Shown here piece after piece: positions 1-9,426 of a stretch of 40,563 nucleotides of DNA. Each line of letters begins with the position of its first letter. Within the stretch, counting starts at the first letter, position 1. The notes under the pieces are model-generated. The model saw only the letters and a list, made by a program, of their open reading frames with translations. It searched no databases and had not been told where the DNA came from. A program made the position numbers and the translations under genes. The DNA comes from Pinguiococcus pyrenoidosus (Eukaryota > Sar > Pinguiophyceae > Pinguiochrysidales > Pinguiochrysidaceae): the NCBI GenBank assembly GCA_019677205.1, contig JAAMXY010002049.1, positions 1-40,563 of the forward strand. The letters run 5' to 3'.

Positions 1-356
1 GAACTGGAGGAGGGGAGGGTATGTTGCGCAGAGGAAGCGTGTTAAAAGATGGGCTACCAAGAGATAGTAGAATGGTTGGTGGTCAGCTCATCTCCCTAAG
101 GATATCGTCTCTGTCTTATCCTCTCTGTCTACAAACTGTTCTTCACAATGACCAACCGACCAGAGGTACCTGAGTCTGAAGTACAGAGGTGCCCAGTCTT
201 CTGAAATACTAGTATTCTGCTGCATACCAGAATCCTCGAGGATTTCCCCAGAAGGAGTGTGCGGCGCAGATTGGCGCCTTTGTACCCCGAAAGAGTAGTC
301 CTCCTACAAGTACCTTCCTCCCCTGCGCCACCTCCTTCTTCCGCTTTGGTATAGAG
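1..356. other. Intergenic or upstream sequence, no gene seen
   Basis: No reading frame here shows a recognisable domain or convincing splice structure. It probably holds the promoter and 5' leader of the small gene that starts at 357, and possibly the end of a gene lying outside the window. Confidence 0.4.
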
Positions 357-645
357 ATGCTTGCACGCGCGGCGCTGCGACTTCGCGGCCTCCAGCCGCG
401 CTATGCGAGAGGGTACGTAGGGGTCCGGATCCTGCGCTTCTCCTCGCGATCGCAGACGGAGCTTTGACCGCATGAGCCTCAGATTGGCGTCCAGCGGCGG
501 TGGAAGCACTCTGATTCAGCGCGTGACTTCTTTTCTGGCGGGCGTGGGCGTGTGCGCCATCGGGGGGTACTATCTGGTGCTGGAGGATATCAAGGAGAGC
601 AATCTTCGGCTGGAGAAGGAGATCCGAGCGGCACTGGGCAAGTAG
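357..645 (+). CDS. Small single-helix membrane protein with mitochondrial-type leader (two exons)
   Basis: Proposed exons are 357..412 and 483..645, giving 72 residues. The intron begins GTACGT, ends CCTCAG, and splits a glycine codon. The first 19 residues are rich in Arg, Ala and Leu with no acidic residue, as in mitochondrial presequences. A Gly/Ser stretch follows, then one hydrophobic helix (about residues 31-50, containing FLAGVGVCAIGGYYLVL) and a charged C-terminal helix (EDIKESNLRLEKEI). This layout resembles small inner-membrane proteins such as MICOS subunits of the MIC12/QIL1 kind or respiratory-complex accessory subunits, but I do not recognise the family. It is too short and too interrupted to show up as a normal ORF. 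The call rests on consistent splice sites, phase and composition. Confidence 0.5.
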
Positions 646-1312
646 ATTGGTCGATTTGGTCGGCTTTCTTTCGCTCGGGTGACTCAGAAGGCTCTTCTAC
701 GATGTAACGCGGTTCCTCTCGGGTGGGGGGTCTATCTATGCGGATTCCCAATGTCTCTCCTACAGTGCGCCGATGCTTGGCTACTTCCGGCTGTTTCTTC
801 CCGAGCTCAGCCATTTCATATGCAGCCTTGTGGAGGGCTGCTGGCCCTCCTTGCCCTCCTTGCCCTCCTTGCCCTCCTTGAGCACCTGAAGAGACGAGGC
901 CGGTCTGCTTTCTTCCCTTTCTCGGGTCCGAAGAACGCCAAGTTCAGACACCGCGCGAAAGAAGGAAGCAAACGAGGACGGCTGGCAGACTGGGATCATC
1001 CTCGTTCCCCAAGTCTAAGCGCTCGTCTCCCAGTGAAGGTCTCATGTCCACGTTATTCGCTCAGCGTCCTCACAAAGCAACGTCCTTCTCGGGAGGCCGC
1101 TCCTTCGGATTTTGCACGAGAGAAACCAGGAGGATCAGCCAGACGCCTCTTTTTCCAAATCAGCTGCGCCCCTACGCTTCCCACCTTTGCAAGACGCCCT
1201 TTGCTTCCTTGATGTAGCGCCGCGCGTATTCTCTCATGATTGCGCGGTGCCTACGCCAGGCCAGGCCAGGCCGAGAGACAACAGAGAGAAAGGAGAGACG
1301 CAGATGCCTTCG
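646..1312. other. Convergent intergenic region
   Basis: This stretch lies between the stop of the small plus-strand gene and the stop of the minus-strand glycosyltransferase, so it should contain both 3' UTRs. Apart from a 9-bp tandem repeat at 844-879 I see no gene. The open frames here have arbitrary composition and no domain. Confidence 0.5.
844..879. repeat. Tandem repeat, 4 x 9 bp (GCCCTCCTT)
   Basis: Four perfect copies of a 9-bp pyrimidine-rich unit lie side by side. The overlapping open frames translate it as LLALLALLALL or EGKEGKEGK, but neither frame has a supporting gene model. Confidence 0.9.
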
Positions 1313-4300
1313 TCAGCTGTTGGTCCCACCACCATTGATTGGCGTTTCTGACACGACCCACCTCCTGGCCCCACGCATGCAGGCGTCCTCAAGGCTGGCC
1401 GTCTCTGTGTCACCGACGCTCTTGCCGTCAAAACTGTTCCTCGAAGCCGAGGCGCGGTGCGGCACGTGGAAGAGAAAGTTCTTGGGGAGGACGTAGAAGG
1501 CGAAGCCGCTTCGGAACATTGGGTGGCAGTCTGGTCAGCGAAGTTCGGCAGCGCGAAGCTTTCTAGCAGTTTTTCCCTTTCCCCTCACCTCAAAACGAGC
1601 GTTTGCACGAACGTGATCTTGTTCAATCCATACCCAGAGAACGAATCGTCAAAGCGGAAGGAGCGGCTGCCATCTTCGCCCGGGGCACTGTAGGGAAGGA
1701 TCACGTATGGCTCGTACTTCTCCGACTCCAGACAGCCGAGGCGCCGCAGCGTGCCTTCGCCCTGCTGCAGCCAGGCGCTAGTGTTCGTACTGCCGTGGCC
1801 CTGGGGAAAGCGCAGGGAATGGAAGGATCGACACTTGTCCTCGTCGATGCACTTGGCGAGGCCGGTGAACTCGATGATGTGCATCCCCCGCAGACCTTCC
1901 ATGCAACGATGCGCCTCTGCATCCCAAGCCTGCGGAATCTCGGCCTGGCTTCTTGCGGCACCGTGGGCGTCATCAGCTGGAGCTTGGTTGGTCGCGTTGC
2001 CCTTCTTGGGAATCAGGAGGTGCGGGAGATAGGGACCTTCCTTGTTGCACAGCCAGCCCCCACCGTCTTCCTCGTCCAGGCTTTCGGGACACTTGACCCG
2101 GCATTGGCCGTAGGTCTCATGCTTGCGGAAGCAGCTCAGCGGCAGGCCCTCTTCGGGGCAGCACCCCAACGACGGGCCAAATTTTCGACTCCCTGCGCAC
2201 TTGACACCCTTGCCGGCGCATTTGAGGTCTTCGCCTGCATCTTCGTCCTTCTTCCCTTTGCCCTCTCCCTCACCCAGCGCCACTTTCTTTTCCTTGCCGC
2301 TTGCAGCACTTAGTCGTCTCCGCCCCGTGCCCGGCGGTGAATTTGACAGTGAATTCGACTTTGAATTCGAGTCCGAGTTCGAGTTTGAATTCGAGTCCGA
2401 GTTCGAGTTTGAGGTTGACGTTGAGGTTGAGCTGGATGCTGCTCCCGACCCCTGGGCTGGTGCTGACCCTTGCGCAGTTGTCGGATGCTTCGGGTTCGCC
2501 TCCTCTTGATCAGGGCTCTTGTTTTGCTTCGTTGCGTTGTCCCTGGCTTCTTCTTCTTTCCCACTTGCATCGGTGTTCGTGGCCGCCGCAAGCGCCTTGA
2601 AGAGCTGGCCTTCCGCGTTCACCTTGCGCCCATCGGGCGTGTGGCAGACCAGCGACGTCTCAAACGAAGGCACGACGAACGCCGCCGTCGGATCCGCCAG
2701 CACTTGCGCGCCGGTTATCTGGAGGTTGACCGCGGTCGCGTCCACCTTTGCCGCCATGAGGGCGCCGGTCAAGAAGCGATGCATCCCGAGGGACGGCATC
2801 TGGTCCGCATCCACGATGAATACATGTGTGGTGCCTTTCCCCGGTCCGCCTATTGCCGCCTTGGCCTGCGGCGGGACAATCTCCGCTACGGCGTCGAGCG
2901 CCACATTCCTCACAAAGTTGATCGGATAATTCTGCGTCGCCAGGCGATGCTCCCAGTGCGCATTCACCGCCGCCTGCAGCGTGTCGAAGATTCGGAGGTC
3001 GGCCGTGACGAACTTGAGCTTCAGCGTGCCTTCCCGCAGTTGCCTCTTGCAAGCGCTTTGGATCTCATCGCGCACGAACACGTGTGGATTCTCCAGCGTG
3101 GGCACCATCTGGTGGGCGTCTGGATTGGCCAGGTAGATGGCCATGGATATGGGGCCGTCCCAGTGTCCGCAAAGACCTTGCAAAAGACCGGCTCGGTCGA
3201 AGCTGGCCTGCGTCACCAGCGTGAACGAGAAGGCGGCCTCCTCGCCTGACGGCGACTCCGCCGAGGCTGCCGCTGCGTTCGCCACTGCGTCGGAGAACGT
3301 GGCCTTCAGGGTTCTTGGAACGATCTTCGCAAGCTCGTCCTCCTCCTGCTTGCTGAGCTTGCCCAGATCCGAGGAGAAGTCGACGCCCGCGCGGATGAGC
3401 TTCGGCACCAGCGCGTCGGCCGTCTTCTGCGAGATTCCGTACTGCTTCAAGTAGCTGGCGGCGGACTGGAACGGATCGGCAGCTTTGCCGCCCGCCGAGC
3501 GTTGGTGCTCACGCTCGGGGGACGACCGGACAGGATGCCGCGCGCGGAGCTGCTCCTTGTTCTTATCCGTCAGCTGCTCCATGAAGGCAAGGGCCTTCTT
3601 CACCTTTCCGGAGATCCACGGGTCCACGGTGCTCAGTGCAGCTTCCCGCTCGAGCGGAACCCGCACTTTGCCTGGGGAGCCCCACGCATCTGTCCGCACC
3701 TGAAGGGCCGCCATGGACGCCTGCAAGTTGGCTCTCCACATCTCGGGAATGTGCATCGGCGTCTTGTCGGCGGACTTGACGGCGCTCTCCAGCAGATCCT
3801 CGGGCAGGTAGCAGTCGGGAATGGCTGCACGCCTTCGCTTTCTCCCCGCGATGCGGAACTTCTGCGCGGCAGCAAAGTGCCGCGCTTGGTCCAACGCCTC
3901 GGCGTCGCCATTGGCCCACAGGTTGTGCTGAAAGGCGCGGAGTTCCCTCTTCTCCCTCGCGTCGCTGACGAGACTGGCGCCCTGCGACGAGTTCGCAGGG
4001 GCCAGCATGGCCAGGGCTCCGGGCAGGCCCTGCTCCCCATTCTTAAATGTGTTCCAGGACGTCCAGGCCTCCTGCACTGACCTCGGCTTCTTGAGCGGCG
4101 CAAAGGTCTTCGGGTCAATTGCCTTCGACGGCACGGATCCCTTTGCAGTGCCCGGATGCTCCAGCTCGATGTCCAGGATTCCGCTCAGGACCAAGAGTTC
4201 ATCCAGACCTCCGACCATGGACGCAATGCTGCTACCGTGTGGCAGCACGAAGAGAAAGAGTCCCAGGACCACCCCCGCTAGGAGACACAGCAGTCTCGTC

Positions 4301-4420
4301 CAAGAGCGCTTGTTGCGGAGGCCCTTTTTCAGCCCACGAGAGTCCTCCGCTCGTCGTCTCGCCGCCTCGATGTCTGTCTCGGATCCAGACGCGCGAGGAG
4401 CTCTTCTAGATCGGTGGCGT
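1313..4420 (-). CDS. LARGE/B4GAT1-like glycosyltransferase (GT49), Golgi type II membrane protein
   Basis: Proposed exons on the minus strand are about 4420..1589 and 1508..1313, roughly 1,000 residues. A basic stretch is followed by one hydrophobic anchor (LLCLLAGVVLGLFLFVLP, at 4310-4250). The catalytic part carries the GT49 signatures YPINFVRNVALDAV and VFIVDADQMPS; the DAD triplet is the metal and nucleotide-sugar site. It ends with GYGLNKITFV, then GFAFYVLPKNFLFHVPH after an 80-nt intron (donor AG|GTGAGG at 1588, acceptor at 1509). Known family members extend glycans in the Golgi lumen, such as the xylose-glucuronate polymer on dystroglycan. Between the DAD half and the C-terminal half sits a Ser/Thr/Asn-rich stretch and a Cys-rich module (2050-2220). 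The first exon is unresolved: the frame is open to the acceptor near 4420, has no ATG before the anchor, and needs a phase-2 upstream exon. Confidence 0.85.
2338..2440. repeat. Low-complexity hexamer-like repeat inside the GT49 coding region
   Basis: Alternating GAATTCGA, GAGTTCGA and GTCCGA units give a 6-bp periodicity. On the minus strand they encode a Ser-Asn/Asp/Thr run between the catalytic half and the Cys-rich module. It is probably a disordered linker that changes length by replication slippage. Confidence 0.8.
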
Positions 4421-5214
4421 CTAGGAAGGGTCGTAAATCAACACAAAAAACATGCGAAAAGATCACAAATTTGTCAGTCGCTGAGGGGAGAAAAGGAAGG
4501 CATTTGAAGGCGTTCTCGGCGCAAATGGGCGCATCTTGCAGCAAAGCTATCACCTGTGCGAAGAGCGCATGGGAGAGCGCCTCTTGGGGCGTCTGTGAGA
4601 GCCTCCATCAGATACAGCGCTGCGGTATTCAAACAGACAGCAAAGTTGCATGGTCAGCTGTGTCTTTTCTGTCCGAGACGCAACGCCAAGATCCGCACCT
4701 GAAGCTCTCCAGACTCTCGGAGCGCTTGTGTATATCCAAGATCATCGTGGAGAAACGATGACGATGGATTCGGAGAGGCGCGGGCCGACGCCTCCCAAAT
4801 CGGTGCGTCGAACAGAAAGATGAAGACGAATGGCGGCGTTTCGTCGCCGTTCTATGAGGGAATAAGGAGCTCTAGGCTGAGGTAGCCAATGAACTGCCGA
4901 CTACACATACTACTTTTGAAGATACTGACCGTGACTGTGTACAAAATAGTTTAGAGTGAAGGAATTGACCAATCATTGCGTCAGAGATCGTGGACGGAAC
5001 GGTCTTGTTTTCATCATCCGCGAATTCCGGAATTCCGTTGCGAAAAGCGACAGATTCCGCTGTTTTCCCGCCATTTTGCTGGTGGCAGCGCGTTTGAATT
5101 TTGCGCGGTGAGTAGCTATGGTCAGCCCCGCGCGAGACAAGCACTTCAGACAGTGCGCATCTTTCCTTCGGTAAGCCTGCAGCAACGCTGTGACAGGCGG
5201 CGGACAGCGGAGAC
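4421..5214. other. Divergent intergenic region between GT49 and NUP98-like genes
   Basis: This stretch should hold the missing first exon and promoter of the minus-strand GT49 gene and the promoter of the plus-strand gene at 5215. A short minus-strand frame near 4600-4553 starts with ATG and ends in CACAG|GTGATA, but its phase does not fit the GT49 exon, so I do not assign it. An E2F-like TTTTCCCGCC lies at 5063-5072. Confidence 0.4.
5063..5072 (+). promoter_or_regulatory. E2F-like site upstream of the NUP98-like gene
   Basis: TTTTCCCGCC matches the E2F/DP consensus (TTTSSCGC) and lies about 140 bp before the ATG at 5215. In plants and animals such sites drive G1/S expression. This is a sequence match only. 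Confidence 0.35.
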
Positions 5215-5923
5215 ATGGACACGCTTGTGTCGCTGGACAACGCAGTGAAGTGCCTGGCGCGGGAAGCGGCGTGGAAGGAAAGCCACGATGGCCCGCGCTT
5301 GCGCCATCTTCTGCGCGACGCCTTTTGGCGCGGAGAGGTACAAGAGCTAGAGCGCGCAGTCCAAGAGCTCTTGCAGCGCTGTGGCATGGAGGTGGAGGAC
5401 GTCCAAGAGGTATCTTCGTCGCTAAGCGTTGCACGCGGCAGCAGAGCTCCGACGGTTTCTGCCGTTATGCTCTCAGCTCAGGAACTTCGGGCCTCTCTTC
5501 TGCTGTCCGCAGGTCTCTCCCATCCTAAGCCGCAGGAATCTTGGGTACTGGACGTCTCCAACCATCGAGGAGCTGCAAGAGTGGTCTTCCGAAGAGCTGC
5601 GGGACGTGGAGGACTTTCTCGTGGGCCGCAAAGATCCAAGGACGGGCCGCGTCATGGCCATTGTCGAGTGGAACGAGCCGGTGGACTTGACTCGCGTTCA
5701 TGATGTCAACGAGCTGGTCCGTCTGGACGAGTTCGTCGCTGAAGTGTACGAAGCCTTCGAGGATCCGCCTCGAGTTGGCACCGAGCTCAATACTCCGGCC
5801 ACCATCACCTTCTTCTCCGACCGGGCGTACCCAGGAGACCAGTCCAAGCTGTGTTTGGCAGACGGCAACCTCGGCATCTACAGTTACCAGGTCCCTTTCT
5901 TCTTCCAGAAGCCTCGGGGCTGA
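5215..5923 (+). CDS. NUP98 autoproteolytic-domain-like protein without FG repeats
   Basis: Exons 5215..5409 and 5513..5923 join in phase 0 (donor GAG|GTATCT, acceptor CCGCAG|GTC) to give 201 residues. Residues 1-65 look helical and charged and are unrecognised. Residues about 73-180 follow the NUP98 C-terminal domain in order: GYWTSPTIEEL, VEDFLVGRK, a VDLTRVHDVNELV segment, EVYEAFEDPPRVGTELN, then TPATITFF. In NUP98 this domain docks on NUP96 or NUP88 at the pore and cleaves itself at an HF|S motif. Here the last strand reads LGIYSYQVPFFFQKPRG and stops. The catalytic His and Ser are absent, and the loop before that strand is about 40 residues shorter than in human NUP98. No GLFG/FG repeats and no GLEBS segment are present. 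It may be a docking adaptor, or the 3' end may be mis-modelled. Confidence 0.65.
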
Positions 5924-6072
5924 AGGAGAGCGCGCCGCGGCGCCGAGCAGCGAAAGCGAGAAGACGAGAGGAGAGACGACGACGAAGAAGATGAACAGTC
6001 CTGCGACGACCTTTGGCGGCTGCACAGGAGAGAAGACCAACTACGGCAGATGCCAGAGCCATGCTAGAGATG

Positions 6073-8306
6073 CTAGAGCCAAGGCTCGAAGAGTTCTTCA
6101 TCGAGGATCCTATCACATGCGCCCAGGCGAAGCACGAGGGCCAGCGCTTGCTGAACTGCACCCCGGAACACCTGCGGACTTTCGGACGGCGTTGGCACCG
6201 TAGCAGCTGGTTTCCCCTTCGCCGCAGCCGTCTCCCTCACTTCCCCCTTCAGCTTCGCAAAGGCAGCGAGCGACGCCACGAGGTCCGAGCCGAGGTTGCT
6301 CTGCAGCCTGCTGTACAGCACAAGCGGCAGCTGCGAGAAAAGGGACCTACGGTGCGACCACGAGCGCGCCATGAGAGCAAGTTCGATTGGAAGCGATAAC
6401 GCGCCCGACCACGGAAGGTCCGCGGGAGCATGGACGTACCTGTGCGCCTTCTCGTCTTCACAAAGGCAGTCGAGCTGGGCGAAGAAATGGGATCCAAGCA
6501 GCGTCAGGGAGCGCTCGCGGAGTATCGATGACAAACGATTCAGGCATTTCCGCATTGACCGGATCATGCAGCGCGCGAGCCAGGGGCTGTGAGCTTCGAC
6601 GATGGCAGCGACGGGAAGCGGCACGCCGGCCGCACTGCCACCGCAACGCGGCTCAGCCTCTGAAACTCGACGGATCTGACAGAAGGAGGTCTTGCGAACG
6701 CCCAAGGCTTTGTCCAGCTTTCCTGACGCGAACCGCTTCTCCTCCTCGCGCAGAAGTGGCCCACGCACCACGGCGATCCTCACGGCAGTCCTGCCGACAT
6801 GAGCATCATCCAGAGACCACACATCTGCCACAGGCGTTGCACCGCTCAGCGCCACAATCGCCGTGGCGTCCGCGGGCCTCACATCTGATAGGCATAGGAT
6901 TCCGCTTGCTTGCATCGCGGATTGCAGCGATTCCGGCACACTCTCCGTGGTGACGAATGCTCGGACGGCGTGCCTTCTCAGCGCCGCTAGAACTTGCTCG
7001 TCAACCTTCCGCTCGACCACCTCAAATGCGGCCAGCTCGTTCTCAAAGTCTTGCTCGATGGCATACACTTCCGGGCCGAACAGCGCTGCCCCGTCGCTCA
7101 GCTCCCAGCCTTCGCCACCGAGCTGCCAGCCCAGACCGTCGCGAGCCGCAGCGGGCCCCAGACATACCACGAGGCCCTGGAGGACGCCCGAGCAAGCTCC
7201 ATCAGCTGCGGTGTCCCGCGGCGTGGGCGCATGCGCAGCGCTGCTCGCGGACTGCGCCAGCACATCTTCAGCACACTTCGCGGCAGTCTCCAGCATCTCA
7301 AACGCAACAGAGCGCGGCAGCACTCGGCTATTCGCGGCTGCACGACCAGATCCACACACGGTGCTGACCGCGCTGTCGCTCCTCAGCACCTCGGCAACCA
7401 GGTGCGCATGCTCCGACGCGATCCAGGCCGAGAAGGCCTCGTCGGCGTGCGATCCAGCGAAGGAGAGGAACGCATCATACGCGAGCGCGTTGGGAAGCGA
7501 CAGCGCCGCCGCGCCTCGCCGCGTGCAGGGAAAGAGGCCCTGATCTTCGTCACTGCCGGTCGCCCTCTGCGGGCATTTCTGACCCGCAGGCCGGCCCGCA
7601 AACATGCCGCGATCCACACTGCGCAGGATACACAGCACGGCCTCCGCCACCGCGAGGCCGCCCAAAGCATCATAGCTTTCGGTTTGGCTCGGGAGATCAG
7701 CAGCAACTTCGTCGATCGCCTTGTCATCCGTGAAGAACCAGGAAAGATCCTCGTCGCTTTCGACTGGCGCGCTTTGCATGGGGACTGCCGCCGGCGTGAA
7801 GCGGACGGTCATCAGCTCCGCCAGATCCGTCATTCGCCGGCAAATCCCTCGAAGCTGTGCATCTGCGCTCTCGCGGTCCTCACCACTGCGCCTCGCTGCG
7901 ATGTAGCACGTCGCGAGCGCGTCGGCGACATTCGCGAAGAGCCCAAATCCGCAGCCGAAGGATCTAGAGATTCGCAATTCGTTCGTTTGTTTGATTGCAT
8001 CGTACGTTTGTGTGGTTAGGGCAGAACCTCGCCGGAAAATGCCGCATTTGGGGGGAAGAATCCGCTTTTTCCTCACTTGTTCATCGCCTCTAGACTCTCT
8101 CCAAAGAGCTGCGCGGCGATGCGCTCATCTTTGCGGAAGCGGAAGATGTCCAGCACGTCCGCAGACAGGCTTGCGAGCTGCGTATCTTCCGTGAGCGCCT
8201 TGAGCCGCGTGGTGGGGCCGAACAGGCTGCGGATGGGGCGCAGTGCGCTGACAAGCTCTTCGAGCGCGTCGCAACCAGCGTCCCAGGTGCTCAAGTTTCC
8301 GTCCAT
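6073..8306 (-). CDS. Divergent group II chaperonin-like protein, BBS10/BBS12 type
   Basis: Exons 8306..8077 and 7963..6073 join through a 113-nt intron (donor AA|GTGAGG, acceptor CTCTAG) to give 706 residues. The N-terminus has the chaperonin equatorial pattern: LRPIRSLFGPTTRLKALTED, then SADVLDIF. The apical region contains VRAFVTTESVPESLQSAM, GILCLSDVRPADATAIV and SGATPVADVWSL, like the CCT stretch in which a Gly-Ala-Thr follows the helical protrusion. The C-terminal equatorial part has PWSGALSLPIELALMA and LQSNLGSDLVASLAAFAK. The canonical GDGTT ATPase motif is not seen, which fits a non-folding chaperonin relative. BBS10 and BBS12 (723 and 710 residues in human) assemble the BBSome with CCT. 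Family membership is an inference from pattern, and MKKS-like or another divergent CCT relative is possible. Confidence 0.6.
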
Positions 8307-8654
8307 TGGCAAACGACATCTCGGGCGCAGGCAAAGAGCCTCGGTTTTCAAATCGCGTTTCGGCGCGAACTCGCCCAAACCACCAACCCTCCCGTGACGC
8401 GACACACAAGGTGTCGCGCGCGGGACCTGGAGCGTCGGAGACCTGAGACGGAGGGACAGTTGCTTCAGTTCTCGAAAGGGAAACAGTCATCGTACTGAGG
8501 ATTCTCGACACAGCACAAGCGAGACGCGCCGCGGAACATGGCCAGGAGCTCATCTTTGGTGTTCCATTACTGCAGGCCCTCAAGACGGCGTCGTCGATAC
8601 ATCGTTCGTAGGATCGATCATATGATCGATTGAAAAAGCAACGTGAGGATCTCG
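8307..8654. other. Intergenic region between two minus-strand genes
   Basis: It holds the promoter of the chaperonin-like gene and the 3' UTR of the next minus-strand gene. A short near-palindrome, CGATCATATGATCGAT, lies at 8614-8629. No coding structure is seen. Confidence 0.5.
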
Positions 8655-9282
8655 TCATCGTCTATCCGGGAACTCAGCAACGGGTTGCCTCGTCTCTGGA
8701 CGCTGGACACAGCATCTCTTCTCCTTCTCCTCGGCCCTGGCTTGCTGCTTGAGCTCGATCATTTCCTTCTCTGCTTGCTGGGAGATCCGAATGGAAGGCC
8801 AACCTTTGCGTTTTGCCAGGCCCAGCAGCGCGTATGCTTCGTTCAGCAGGCATCGATACCGGCAGAGGACGCCTTGGACGAACGCGGCTCGCCCCAGCAG
8901 CGCTCGAAAGGACGCGAATGCAACTTCTCCCAGCGAGAGCGCGTCCTCCAGTTGCTGCGACAACTTCTGCACCACAGAGTCGTCCACCCAGAGCTCGCGC
9001 GTGCCTGAGCGCCTCATCTTCGCGTCAGCCCTCGTTTCCAGTGGAGTGGTCGAGGCCAAAGGCTCTTCAAGAGCAGTCTTACGGGTCCTCATGATGCGTG
9101 CCTGTAAAAACCCTCTGTGTGATGCGAGAGAGGCGAAAGCTGACCTTGCCGCCGACGCCGTTTGAATCCATCCACCACGAGCAAGGATTTTGCTGACCGG
9201 TGAGCTCGAGGCCATTTCGGTCAGGACCATAGAACCATATCGAAACGGAGGCTCCGTCGCTTGGTTTTTCCCGCGCTGCCAT
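8655..9282 (-). CDS. Unrecognised 194-residue protein with helical, charged C-terminus
   Basis: Exons 9282..9145 and 9101..8655 join in phase 0 across a very short 43-nt intron (donor AAG|GTCAGC, acceptor TTTTTACAG). The N-terminus begins MAAREKPSDGASVSIWFYG and contains NPCSWWMDSNGVGG, a Trp-rich segment. The second exon holds several amphipathic helices (SVVQKLSQQLEDALSLGEV, LLNEAYALLGLAKRKG) and a Lys/Glu-rich probable coiled coil (QQAEKEMIELKQQARAEEK). No catalytic motif is visible and I do not recognise the family. The start codon lies 144 bp from the divergent MSH6 start, so the two probably share a promoter. The intron model is supported by phase and a good acceptor tract only. Confidence 0.45.
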
Positions 9283-9426
9283 CCCTTTGAATTTTTGACC
9301 GGAATTTCCCCTGAATGAGTTTGCGACGCAGCTGCGCCGGCCCTCGCTGGTCGCTTCCGGAAGGGGATTTTCCAGGGTGCGCCGCGCGCGACACAGAGGG
9401 GCGAAGCAGAAAGCGCGAGCGGCGAA
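9283..9426. promoter_or_regulatory. Compact bidirectional promoter (unknown gene / MSH6)
   Basis: Only 144 bp separate the two divergent ATGs. It contains GGAATTTCCCC at 9300-9310 and GGGGATTTTCC at 9363-9373. These are near mirror images, with 9 of 11 positions matching after reverse complementing. A CTTCCGGAAG palindrome sits just before the second copy. No TATA box is evident. Confidence 0.5.

Noticed and set aside
679-1212. Leu-Ala repeat protein on the plus strand
   Set aside because: The repeat is the 9-bp GCCCTCCTT tandem array. No start context, splice partners or domain support it.
4329-4553. A minus-strand frame reading DATDLEELLARLDP as the GT49 N-terminus
   Set aside because: It is in a different frame from the membrane anchor and ends before it. 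Joining it would need an unsupported splice.
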